A stretch of DNA of 26,695 bases from Candidatus Desantisiibacteriota bacterium (lineage in GTDB: Bacteria > JACRDZ01), in NCBI GenBank assembly GCA_016209155.1, contig JACQWU010000076.1, positions 1 through 26,695 on the forward strand, in the 5' to 3' direction. Below the pieces are notes generated by a model. It did not search any database and was not told the origin of the DNA. It worked only from the letters and a program-made list of their open reading frames with translations. How positions within the stretch are numbered: the stretch's first letter is position 1; each line of letters opens with the position of its first letter. Positions 6,007 through 14,280 of this stretch are shown piece by piece. A program made the position numbers and the translations under genes.

Positions 6007-6192
6007 ATGCCATCTTATTTGCATCCGGGGGTATATATCGAGGAAGTATCAGGAGGAGCAAGACCTATCGAAGCCGTTGGTACATCTACCGCTGCTTTTA
6101 TAGGTATCGCGGAATGGGGCATCATATCTTTCTTATTCCGTGTTTCAGTTTTTTCAGAATGGCGGAAGGACGTGTTATGTAGTTCGGGTTGA
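6007..6192 (+). pseudogene. eCIS sheath N-terminus, out of frame with the body
   Basis: GAGGAGGA (5993-6000) and ATG 6007 start a typical contractile sheath N-terminus: MPSYLHPGVYIEEV, then ARPIEAVGTSTAAFIGIAEWG. After codon 37 or so (about 6118) the sequence stops resembling sheath and ends at a TGA. The +1 frame resumes sheath sequence at once (ASYLSYSVFQFFQNGG from 6119). In sheaths of this type the two motifs are normally separated by roughly 25 residues. I infer that tens of bases are missing as well as the frame being lost. No other start can make the sheath body. Confidence 0.75.
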
Positions 6193-8983
6193 AGATGGGA
6201 TAGAAAGCGCAAAGCTGGATTTCTATACAGCTGAAGGAAAGCCCACATTGACTGTTACGGCACTTTCAGGAGGGGCATGGGGTAACGATTTAAGAGTTGC
6301 AATAGGACCCGGAACTACTGACAAAGATGGCTTTAATATGTATATTTTTAAGAAGGATGAGATTGTTGAAACTTATGAAGACCTTTCGATGATAAACGAT
6401 CATCCTTTTTATATAGATAAAGTTACAAAACGTTCTTTATATATAATTACTGCGGATAAAAAGCTTCCCGATAATCCGGAATTTATCAGTCAAGATATAA
6501 GTCAAACAGGAATAGATTTAAGAGACGTATATCAATTTAAACTGCAGATAGATGGATTTGGTCCATATATTATAGACTATTCAACTATTATACCTAATAA
6601 ACCGGACAGAGCGCATGTAAAAGCTCAAGAAATTTGTGATAGTATAAACCAGACATTCAAAAATGATATAAGACTTGAGGTGGCATCTGTTATCCCGGGG
6701 ACTGCGGCCGGTAAAGAAAAAATTAAAATAATCTCACCAACAACAGGTGAAAATTCGCAGATAGTTTTTACAGAACCCGGTGGGAGCGCAGAGGCAGACG
6801 CAACTGAAGATATATTCGGACTTGTTGAATACGGTTGGCGATTTGATGCGAATAATGAAAAAAAGATGGCCATTGCATATGGGATGAAAGAATTAAACTC
6901 TCCTATATCATCTGACACATCAATAAAATTTAAAAATCCTTCTGTCCCTGGGGCACCTATAACAACTGTATCTATCGCTGCCACAAAAACAATCTGGGAT
7001 ATAGTAGATATTTTAAATAATAGCAATACTCTTATAGACTTTGTCAGACCATCTGATTCAAGCCGTCTTGCATGGACTGACGGCAAATATCTCACCCTAA
7101 AGACTGATAAGGATATTATGATTGACAGCTCGACCGCTTCCGGTATTTTGGGTGATGGATTTTTTGCTTATACATTTCTTGGCAGTAATGATTTACCTGC
7201 TAAGGTACTAAGTAAAACACCGGCTCCTGCTTTACCCTTAAATAAGCATCTTAGGATTAAAGTTGATAATCACCCTGTAATATTGGCGGATATAAGCGCT
7301 GAAAATACAATGCAAAAAATAGCAGATAAAATTAATAGTGCTTTTCAAGACGAAACAAAAACGAAAATAAAAATAGCTAAAGTCACAGGGACACAAATTG
7401 AAATTTCCTCAATTACTAAAGGTGAGACCGGTAGAGTGATTTTAATGAACAGTTTAGAGAATGACGCGATTAAAGTTTTGTTCGACCCGACTACCGGACA
7501 GACCGGATTGCAGGATTATTTTTTAATCCCTGCAGAAAATCCATATCGGGCAATAGTTAAAGGCGCTTCCGCGGAATTAGATGATAATACCAAGTTTACA
7601 GCGAATGGCAGCAAAGTTCTGGGAAAGACTCTCAGATTTACTGTTGATAATGTAACTGAACAGTTTACTCTGCCGATAGCGGGAGCGGGAATTACTGGAA
7701 TTAAAGATTTATTCGGAACTTTACCCGCTGCTTTTAATCATAGGTTTATTACGGATAAGTCCAAATTTGATTTTATTTCTTTTAGCACAGGGAAAGATGG
7801 AATAATTCTTTTTTCGGTACCGCTGAGCTCAAATGGTACACATTTAGTTTCCAATACAGAAACAACTAACGCATACAATTGTATTTTTGGCCAGCAAGGT
7901 AAAACGCTACCGGATACTACTACTGCTTTGGAAGAATACGAGTATCAATTTGGATCCCCCAATAATAACCCGAAAGTAACAATATCAAATAGTAACACAG
8001 GAGAGATAGACCCTTCGGATATGCTTCCTTTAAGCGGGGGAGAACAGGATAGAAGCAGTGAAAGTAATTTAATGAATTTAACTACCGGTGCTGATGAACA
8101 AAGCGGCTTAAGAGCGCTGGATAATCTTACAGATATAAGCATTTTATCTATACCGGGCTGGTCAAAGATGACGTCTTTAACAGCCAGGTCGTTTATTGAC
8201 GCGGGTATATCTTATTGTGATAATGTACGCTGCGGAAAAGCACGGCCTGTCAGGGATTTATTTTTTGTGACAAATACTCCTTCCGATATAATCGGTGTCA
8301 CCAGCGCAAAAGATTTTGTTATGAATCAAATCAGTAAAAGTTTTGGCGGATATGCGGCGATTTATTACCCCTGGGTAAATGTCAACGATCCGATCGGAAC
8401 AGATTCACCTACTATTCAAATCCCGCCTGCCGGGCTCGTGGCAGGACTTTACTCAAGTATAGACGGCCGCCGCGGTGTCTGGAAGGCACCGGCTGGTACT
8501 GAAGCCGGTCTTGCAGGAGTTGTCAGTCTTGCTGATCAGGTTAATGATATCAAACAGGATTTTCTCAATCCATATGGGGTAAATGCCATACGCAGGATGC
8601 CGGGCGCAGGTATTGTCTCATGGGGAGCCAGAACTCTTACCAAAAATCCTGAATGGAAATATATTCCTGTAAGACGGACAGCTATAATGATGGAAGTGAG
8701 TATCTATGAAGGAATTCAATGGGCGGTTTTTGAACCGAATGATGAACCGCTATGGTCTTTGCTAAGACTTAACATTAATGCTTTTATGACAAATCTTTTC
8801 AGGAACGGGGCATTCCAGGGTGCAACACCGGATCAGGCATTTTTTGTTAAATGTGATGCAGAAACTACCACACAGATTGATATTGATTTAGGTAAAGTAA
8901 ATATTCTTATTGGTTTTGCTCCGCTTAAACCTGCGGAATTTGTAATAGTAAGGATAAGTCAAAAAGCAGGTAAAAAAGAATGA
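6140..8983 (+). CDS. eCIS contractile sheath protein, main body
   Basis: The bulk of a tail-sheath protein (Afp2-4 type), 947 residues from GTG 6140; sheath-like sequence already begins at 6119. GTG 6140 has no ribosome binding site, so expression needs the out-of-frame N-terminus at 6007. The C-terminal about 310 residues are canonical sheath: ALDNLTDISILSIPGW, DGRRGVWKAPAGTEAGLAGV, NPYGVNAIRRMPGAGIVSWG, then VRRTAIMMEVSIYEGIQWAVFE. Between about residues 60 and 590 lies a long insert of several divergent beta-rich units with an IDG...IADKIN...I.I.S.T.G pattern, like flagellin/FliD IN motifs. Ordinary sheaths are 350-500 residues, so this one is about twice as long, probably with surface decoration. 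In the particle the sheath contracts to drive the tube. Confidence 0.9.
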   Translation: MFQFFQNGGRTCYVVRVEDGIESAKLDFYTAEGKPTLTVTALSGGAWGNDLRVAIGPGTTDKDGFNMYIFKKDEIVETYEDLSMINDHPFYIDKVTKRSLYIITADKKLPDNPEFISQDISQTGIDLRDVYQFKLQIDGFGPYIIDYSTIIPNKPDRAHVKAQEICDSINQTFKNDIRLEVASVIPGTAAGKEKIKIISPTTGENSQIVFTEPGGSAEADATEDIFGLVEYGWRFDANNEKKMAIAYGMKELNSPISSDTSIKFKNPSVPGAPITTVSIAATKTIWDIVDILNNSNTLIDFVRPSDSSRLAWTDGKYLTLKTDKDIMIDSSTASGILGDGFFAYTFLGSNDLPAKVLSKTPAPALPLNKHLRIKVDNHPVILADISAENTMQKIADKINSAFQDETKTKIKIAKVTGTQIEISSITKGETGRVILMNSLENDAIKVLFDPTTGQTGLQDYFLIPAENPYRAIVKGASAELDDNTKFTANGSKVLGKTLRFTVDNVTEQFTLPIAGAGITGIKDLFGTLPAAFNHRFITDKSKFDFISFSTGKDGIILFSVPLSSNGTHLVSNTETTNAYNCIFGQQGKTLPDTTTALEEYEYQFGSPNNNPKVTISNSNTGEIDPSDMLPLSGGEQDRSSESNLMNLTTGADEQSGLRALDNLTDISILSIPGWSKMTSLTARSFIDAGISYCDNVRCGKARPVRDLFFVTNTPSDIIGVTSAKDFVMNQISKSFGGYAAIYYPWVNVNDPIGTDSPTIQIPPAGLVAGLYSSIDGRRGVWKAPAGTEAGLAGVVSLADQVNDIKQDFLNPYGVNAIRRMPGAGIVSWGARTLTKNPEWKYIPVRRTAIMMEVSIYEGIQWAVFEPNDEPLWSLLRLNINAFMTNLFRNGAFQGATPDQAFFVKCDAETTTQIDIDLGKVNILIGFAPLKPAEFVIVRISQKAGKKE

Positions 8984-9034
8984 AAGACCCTGAAAATAAT
9001 ATCAAAATAGACATGAAACAAAGGAGGATAAAAA

Positions 9035-9463
9035 ATGGCGAATGAAGGGAAAGCAGGCATTGACGGTAATATAGTTGCAGGATTAAACAAATTAAGCGGT
9101 ATTAAAAAAACAACTGAGGGAATCGATTGGTGGGAGGCAGGGGACAATTTTAATCCAAGACGATTACCGGGAAAGACCAAATATGAAGCCATAACGCTTG
9201 AAAAAGGTTTAACCGACGATAAAGTGTTTGAGGATTGGGCAAATCTTATAAACAAATATAAAGGGAATGCCATTACTTTCGAAAATTTCAGAAAGAATAT
9301 TCAGATTCACGTTTGCGATCTGAACGGTACACCTAAAATAACATTCAATATATTTGACTGCTGGGTATCGGAATTTCAAGCTGTACCTGCAATGGATGTA
9401 AGTCAAAATGCTGTTGCAATTCAGACTATTAAACTTGAGCACGAGGGATTTGAAAGAGCATAA
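9035..9463 (+). CDS. eCIS inner tube protein (gp19/Hcp-like; Afp1/Afp5)
   Basis: A 142-residue tube protein of the T4 gp19-type family, whose hexamers stack to form the inner tube expelled on contraction. Characteristic segments are the acidic start of the family core (YEAITLEKGLTDDKVFEDWA), NFRKNIQIHVCDLNG, FDCWVSEFQAVPAMDV and the conserved end AVAIQTIKLEHEGFERA. AAGGAGG at 9021-9027 before ATG 9035 is one of the strongest Shine-Dalgarno sites in the window, consistent with need for many copies. It follows the sheath gene by 51 bases. The protein looks intact and of the usual length. Only one tube gene is visible here. Confidence 0.93.
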   Translation: MANEGKAGIDGNIVAGLNKLSGIKKTTEGIDWWEAGDNFNPRRLPGKTKYEAITLEKGLTDDKVFEDWANLINKYKGNAITFENFRKNIQIHVCDLNGTPKITFNIFDCWVSEFQAVPAMDVSQNAVAIQTIKLEHEGFERA

Positions 9464-9469
9464 GGAATT

Positions 9470-10378
9470 ATGAATAGCTTACAGGTAAACAATGGAGATA
9501 TTCATACAATTAAACCTGTATTGAGACCTTCTTTTAGTTCAATATTATCTCAGGATGAGTATCTATTTAGATGTGAAAAAGCCAGAGTTACTCTTATTGA
9601 TGGATTTATAAATGGAAATTCAGAAATATCAGGAGATATGAATATAAGCCTGCCGCAATGGATAACAGGTATATTGGAGGCAAGAGTAAAGATAAAAGAT
9701 AAATCAATTGAAAAAGAAAATGCTTTATTGCTTTCAGTTGCTGACAGGGATTTATTGATTATCAATCTCAGGATGATGACTTTTGGCCATGAAATAAGAG
9801 GTATAACTGTTTGCCCGCATCAAAATTGCGGCGAAAAGTTCGATTTTACTTTTGATCTAACATCTCTTGAAATTCCTCATACGGAAGAGAGGAAAGAATT
9901 ACTTAAAGCAACATTTAATCGTAATAAAAAACCTGTTAATTTCAGCTTTCGGATGCCAAATGGTTCAGATCAGGAAGCTATAGCTGACCTTTTATCCGTT
10001 GATAGCTATGAAGCATTTTTATGTCTTGTATCCAGATGTGTTGTTAATATCGATGGATTATCGTGTGTATCACCGGAAATACTTTCAGGGTTTCCAGAAA
10101 ATTCACTGACAGATGTTGAAAAAGCTATTTCTAAAGAAATGCTCTCTTTTGACTGGGATATTAAATTATTATGTCCTGAATGTGAAAATGAAATTATTTC
10201 TACTCTCGATATTCAGTCATTTTTCTGGAAAGAAATTCAAATAGCAAAAGATGATCTATGGAATGAAGTACATAAGCTTGCTTTTTATTACCATTGGCCG
10301 GAATCGGATATTTTAGCTCTGTCAAGATGGAAAAGAAAAATGTACCTGAATTATATCAATAATCATATTAACAGGTAA
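9470..10378 (+). CDS. T4 gp51-like baseplate hub assembly chaperone
   Basis: A 302-residue protein that in eCIS and T6SS-like clusters sits after the tube gene and is related to the T4 gp51 baseplate-hub assembly family. The sequence shows two Cys pairs likely to bind zinc, CPHQNCGEKF (near 9810-9840) and CPECENEI (near 10170-10190). The C-terminal helix pattern LAFYYHWPESDILALSRWKRKMYL is typical of the family. It is soluble, without signal peptide. AGGA at 9463-9466 serves ATG 9470, 6 bases after the tube stop. It probably helps assembly rather than staying in the particle; this is inferred from family and position. Confidence 0.8.
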   Translation: MNSLQVNNGDIHTIKPVLRPSFSSILSQDEYLFRCEKARVTLIDGFINGNSEISGDMNISLPQWITGILEARVKIKDKSIEKENALLLSVADRDLLIINLRMMTFGHEIRGITVCPHQNCGEKFDFTFDLTSLEIPHTEERKELLKATFNRNKKPVNFSFRMPNGSDQEAIADLLSVDSYEAFLCLVSRCVVNIDGLSCVSPEILSGFPENSLTDVEKAISKEMLSFDWDIKLLCPECENEIISTLDIQSFFWKEIQIAKDDLWNEVHKLAFYYHWPESDILALSRWKRKMYLNYINNHINR

Positions 10379-10389
10379 TAAAAAATAAT

Positions 10390-11709
10390 ATGAAAATTCC
10401 AATGGAATTATTGTCAAAAGTTGCACGGGGAAATGATATTCCCCGAAATAATAACCATATTATGCACTATATAAACAATCCAAATGTGCATGAGGAAAAA
10501 TTTGATATCAATAATCATGATATACAGGAAAATAAAGTAACAGAAAGCGCGATTGAATTTAATCAAATTGAGGGACCTCAGGATAAGGTTTTATCTGATG
10601 TTGAAAGGACAGCTCAGATAATAGAGAGTTCTCCATCCAATGAAGAAAAGCAAAAATTTTCAGATAATCAAGAGCCGGTAAAAAATAATACTATAAAAGA
10701 AGTAAATCATCATGATTCTGCCGTGATTTTTGAAAAAGAAAATATCAATAATTATGGTATTCAGGTAAATAAAGCAATAGAAAGCGCGATTGAATTTAAT
10801 CAAATTGAGGTACCTCAGGATAAGGTTTTATCTGATGTTAAAAGGACAGCTCAAATAATAGAGAATTCTCCATCCAATAAAGAAAAGCAAAAATTTTCAG
10901 ATAATCAAAAACCGGCAAAAAATAATGCTGTAAAAGAAGTAAATCATCATGATTCTACCGTGATTTTTGAACAGGGAATAAATCTGACAAAAACATTACA
11001 CAAAAACAAGGAAAGCGTAAGTAATACAGTTCTCTATGGAAAAAATATATTTAAAACTAATGAAGAAAAGCAAAAATTTTCAGATAATCAGGAACCGGTA
11101 AAAAATAATGCTGTAAAAGAAATAAATCATCATGATTCTGCTGTGATTTTTGAACCGGAAATAAATTTTAAAAAAACATTACTCAAAAACAAAGAAAGCA
11201 TAAGTGGTACTATTGCCTATGGAAATGATAAGAATTTGAATGAGCCCGGAGCAGGATTTGATGGAAATAACAATCAGAGAAAGTTGCATAATGCCAATTC
11301 TTTTAAGGAAAAAACTTCTTTGATAGAAAAAATTCAATCTCATAATGTAGTAGGGGACGATGTGGTAAAAAACTTTAGTTCTAATGCAGCAAGGGACTTC
11401 AGTCCCGAAGAAATGTCATCCCATGAACAGAAAAAAAATCCAACAGCTAATAAACTAAAAACAGAAAATATTAAAAATAATACTATTAGGGCAAAATTTC
11501 ATATTAATAATGTTTTACCTTCTCAAAAAATTAATACACCGGCAGTTAATAACAACCAACATAATACGGTTAAAATAGGACAGATAAATATTAATATTAA
11601 AAGCCGTGAAAAAATAAAGGAAGAATGGCCTGAAACACCTTCTTATACTGATCATATAATAACCGAAGATTGGAGATGGTCATGTCTATTCAACAAGCAG
11701 GGGCAATAA
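10390..11709 (+). CDS. Repeat-rich disordered eCIS-associated protein
   Basis: A 439-residue, Asn/Lys/Glu-rich protein predicted by composition to be mostly disordered. Residues about 39-280 are built from imperfect repeats (two full units of about 79 residues, one partial, plus a second repeated block), including KEKQKFSDNQ and KEVNHHDSAVIFE. The C-terminus is different: VKIGQININIKSREKIKEEW, then a Trp-rich end. A short I-x-IG-x-I-x-I motif near the C-terminus is, as I recall, shared by proteins encoded at this position in many eCIS clusters, between the chaperone and DUF4255 genes. The start has a poor ribosome binding site; the end overlaps the next gene by 28 bases. The function is unknown. 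Confidence 0.7.
   Translation: MKIPMELLSKVARGNDIPRNNNHIMHYINNPNVHEEKFDINNHDIQENKVTESAIEFNQIEGPQDKVLSDVERTAQIIESSPSNEEKQKFSDNQEPVKNNTIKEVNHHDSAVIFEKENINNYGIQVNKAIESAIEFNQIEVPQDKVLSDVKRTAQIIENSPSNKEKQKFSDNQKPAKNNAVKEVNHHDSTVIFEQGINLTKTLHKNKESVSNTVLYGKNIFKTNEEKQKFSDNQEPVKNNAVKEINHHDSAVIFEPEINFKKTLLKNKESISGTIAYGNDKNLNEPGAGFDGNNNQRKLHNANSFKEKTSLIEKIQSHNVVGDDVVKNFSSNAARDFSPEEMSSHEQKKNPTANKLKTENIKNNTIRAKFHINNVLPSQKINTPAVNNNQHNTVKIGQININIKSREKIKEEWPETPSYTDHIITEDWRWSCLFNKQGQ
10504..11226 (+). repeat. Imperfect coding tandem repeats
   Basis: Two adjacent units of about 235 bp (10504-10740 and 10741-10973), a partial third (11059-11154) and a second repeated block (10977-11043 and 11158-11226). The base identity between copies is very high, including silent positions, which points to recent duplication. 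All boundaries keep the reading frame. Confidence 0.8.
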
Positions 11710-13178
11710 GCAATTATACGGTAATCGAGGCAGTGGGAAGAACACTCGCGTCATTGCTCGGGATAGAGATGGAAAATCCGGTCGCAGTTACAGTATCATC
11801 CCCCGGAGAAGAATATGGTGTTCCGGTTAATACAAGCGGAGCAGAGACAGGGACGAGCAGGGTTAATCTTTTCTTATACAGGGTAGAAGAACCTGCATAT
11901 TCAAAAAATAACGGCTGGGTTAACACTGATGAAGGGATTCAGATCCCTTTCCCTCTGACATTAAATCTTTATTATATGCTGAACATATTTACCCCGGATA
12001 AAGGCAGTAATCTTGATGAACACCGTATACTGGGGGATGTAATGCGTGTATTTCACGCAAACCAGATTGTGGATCCTGTCTATTTTGAGGGTACTTTGAA
12101 TATAAATGAATCAGAGCCGTGGGAAGAGCTTAAAATAATCCTTCATCCTTTGCCGCTTTCGGAACTTGCTTCGATATGGCATGCGATCAATAAACCGTAT
12201 AGATTATCCATTGTTTACGAAGTTTCGGTGGCAATGATATCGCCGCCGGCGTACAAATCGCGCAGGGTAAGGAGGGTTGAGAAGACATTCGTGGAGGCAG
12301 TTTCTATAAGAGGCATTCCAACTATTGAAAAAATTATGCCGGTTCGCGGTTACGCGGGTGATCCGGTGATAATTACGGGAGAAAATTTCAACAGCCCTTA
12401 TCTAAAAGTATACCTTAACGATATCCCTGTTAAATATGAAAAATCAACCACCGTAAACATAAAATTTTTTATACCGGATAAATTGCCCCCGGGGCCTTAT
12501 TATATTAAGGTAAAAAACGAGCAGGGAAGTTCATCTGCTGTGCGATTTGAAGAGATATCGCCTTTCCTTTACAGGCTGGAGCCGGCAGGAAAATATACAG
12601 AAGACGATGATTTTCCAAAAAATAAAAACGGGGAAGAGATACTTTCAATTTGGGGAGGGAATTTTCTTAATGGACATTCCGGTATTACAGCAATATTTGA
12701 CGAAGGGACAGGGGAAAGTTCATATAACATCAATCCTGATGATATAACCAATAATCTTATAACATGGGTGATCCCATCCGAAATAAAAGCAAAAAAAGGG
12801 CCTATTTTGTTAAGTTTTAACACGCAGAACGGTTTAAGGAAGAGTAATGTTATTCCTTTTGATATACCTCACCCTGTTATTTATAGTGTTGACCCGGAAA
12901 TTATATCAACAGGGAATTTGGATAAAGAGTTTGCGGTTTCAGGTAATAATTTCAGGCAGGGGGAAACGGATCTTTATCTCCGTAAGGATAGTAAACTACC
13001 ACTTGAAGCGATTACTGTTTTGGATATTAAGATACTAATATTTAAGTCTATGGATATGAAACAGATAAAATTTAATTTGCCAGCAGGGATAGATCTTTCA
13101 GGGGAGAAGTATTATTTATTCGCAGTAGTATATGATAAATATTTCAGCATGCCTTATGAAATAGGCATAAATAAGTAA
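11682..13178 (+). CDS. DUF4255 cap/terminator protein with IPT/TIG domains (Afp16-like)
   Basis: A 498-residue protein. The N-terminal about 190 residues are the DUF4255 (Pvc16/Afp16 N-terminal) domain: SNYTVIEAVGRTLASLLG, SRVNLFLYRVEEPAYSKN, PLTLNLYYMLNIF and KPYRLSIVYEVSVAMI. Proteins of this family cap the tube/sheath end and stop its growth. Residues about 205-498 contain IPT/TIG-like immunoglobulin folds (IMPVRGYAGDPVIITGENF and IYSVDPEIISTGNLDKEFAV), an added module not needed for the core cap. ATG 11682 fits GGAG at 11672-11675. The upstream in-frame TTG 11670 would sit before that site. It overlaps the previous gene by 28 bases, suggesting coupling. Confidence 0.87.
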   Translation: MSIQQAGAISNYTVIEAVGRTLASLLGIEMENPVAVTVSSPGEEYGVPVNTSGAETGTSRVNLFLYRVEEPAYSKNNGWVNTDEGIQIPFPLTLNLYYMLNIFTPDKGSNLDEHRILGDVMRVFHANQIVDPVYFEGTLNINESEPWEELKIILHPLPLSELASIWHAINKPYRLSIVYEVSVAMISPPAYKSRRVRRVEKTFVEAVSIRGIPTIEKIMPVRGYAGDPVIITGENFNSPYLKVYLNDIPVKYEKSTTVNIKFFIPDKLPPGPYYIKVKNEQGSSSAVRFEEISPFLYRLEPAGKYTEDDDFPKNKNGEEILSIWGGNFLNGHSGITAIFDEGTGESSYNINPDDITNNLITWVIPSEIKAKKGPILLSFNTQNGLRKSNVIPFDIPHPVIYSVDPEIISTGNLDKEFAVSGNNFRQGETDLYLRKDSKLPLEAITVLDIKILIFKSMDMKQIKFNLPAGIDLSGEKYYLFAVVYDKYFSMPYEIGINK

Positions 13179-13188
13179 AGATTAAAAT

Positions 13189-14280
13189 ATGACGGAAAAT
13201 AGAGAAATAGCATTTAAAGACGGAATAGAGCATATTACCGCCGAGATGAATCTTATACGTATTATGCTCGCTGAGAAAACCGCGAAAATGGCAGAGCGTT
13301 TCGAATCCGATAAGAGCAGTTCTTTTAGAGGTTACGGGATCAGTCCGGATGAGGCTTTCCATTGGTTAAAGCAGGCTGATGAAAATCCCGGAGTTGTTGC
13401 TCCGGAGAACAGCGGGCTTACAGGTATTATTAGTAAACGACTGGAGGAATCGAAGCAGGAGGGTATCTATTTGCCTCTTGTTAAATTAGGACAGGCATTC
13501 GGATTAAGTAGGCTTGAAATTAAGATATTGCTTACCTGCCTGCTGCCGGAATTTTATCCGGGTTTTAGCAAGGTATTCGGTTTTCTGCAGGACGATGCCG
13601 CGCTTCAATATCCCTCGATAGGATTTATCATGGAACTTTATTGTAAAAATCAAAGGGAACGCGGATTTGCATGGGATATTTTTCATTCCGGGAGCAAGCT
13701 GCGGTCGTGGGAACTGCTTGTTCCCTTTAATAACGATATACAACTCCCTTTATTAAAGAAGGCATATCGTATTGATGAAAGGATTGTGACTTTTCTCATG
13801 GGAAGCACAAGATTCGACGGGAGGATAGAGGAAACAGCTGAAATTAGTTATCCAACTGGAGGGAGTCATGGATTAAACTATAAGCCGGCGTTTGAAAATA
13901 TAGTAAAAAGTGTTATGGAAGGAAGAGAATGCTGTCTTGTAACGCTTGCGGGGAATAACATCGAAGGTGCATATGGTTTTGCCGCGGATACAGCCGCGAA
14001 ACTTGGATGGAATCTGGTCAAGGTCCCATTATCTTTTATCTTCAGGCAAAATGAGTGGGATTTGAAAAATATAAATATACTTCTTCGAGAGGCTGTATTA
14101 CTTCCAGCGGTCTTGTTATTCTATGGAGATAGGTCAGTACAATCCGAATCAAATGTTGATCATATACCACTGTTGAAATTATTTGCCCGTAAAGGAATAC
14201 TTATTTTTTTTCAGGGTAATATCTCTGCAGGGTTGCCGAGCAACTTGCGCTTATGTATCCTTTGTCAGGGAAACAGATAG
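13189..14280 (+). CDS. Afp15-type AAA+ ATPase, N-terminal part (frame-broken)
   Basis: The first 363 residues of an eCIS AAA+ ATPase (Afp15 type, normally about 650-750 residues). The N-terminal helical domain (residues 1-215: SRLEIKILLTCLLPEFYPGF and LRSWELLVPFN are typical) leads into a degenerate first AAA module. In that module the P-loop is lost (LAGNNIEGAYGFAADTAA) but strands such as AVLLFYGD and ILIFFQGN remain. Family-like sequence ends near 14230; the last dozen codons read nonsense before TAG 14280. The rest of the protein continues in the +1 frame. By comparison with the family as I know it, about 35-45 residues appear to be missing at the join. The enzyme is needed for assembly of Afp-type particles. 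Confidence 0.82.
   Translation: MTENREIAFKDGIEHITAEMNLIRIMLAEKTAKMAERFESDKSSSFRGYGISPDEAFHWLKQADENPGVVAPENSGLTGIISKRLEESKQEGIYLPLVKLGQAFGLSRLEIKILLTCLLPEFYPGFSKVFGFLQDDAALQYPSIGFIMELYCKNQRERGFAWDIFHSGSKLRSWELLVPFNNDIQLPLLKKAYRIDERIVTFLMGSTRFDGRIEETAEISYPTGGSHGLNYKPAFENIVKSVMEGRECCLVTLAGNNIEGAYGFAADTAAKLGWNLVKVPLSFIFRQNEWDLKNINILLREAVLLPAVLLFYGDRSVQSESNVDHIPLLKLFARKGILIFFQGNISAGLPSNLRLCILCQGNR

Noticed and set aside
6104-6140. Programmed +1 frameshift in the sheath gene
   Set aside because: A simple frameshift would not explain the roughly 25 missing residues, and no slippery site or stop-codon context typical of programmed shifts is seen.
10504-11226. CRISPR-like array
   Set aside because: Units are about 235 bp, in frame and translated, with no short repeat-spacer pattern.
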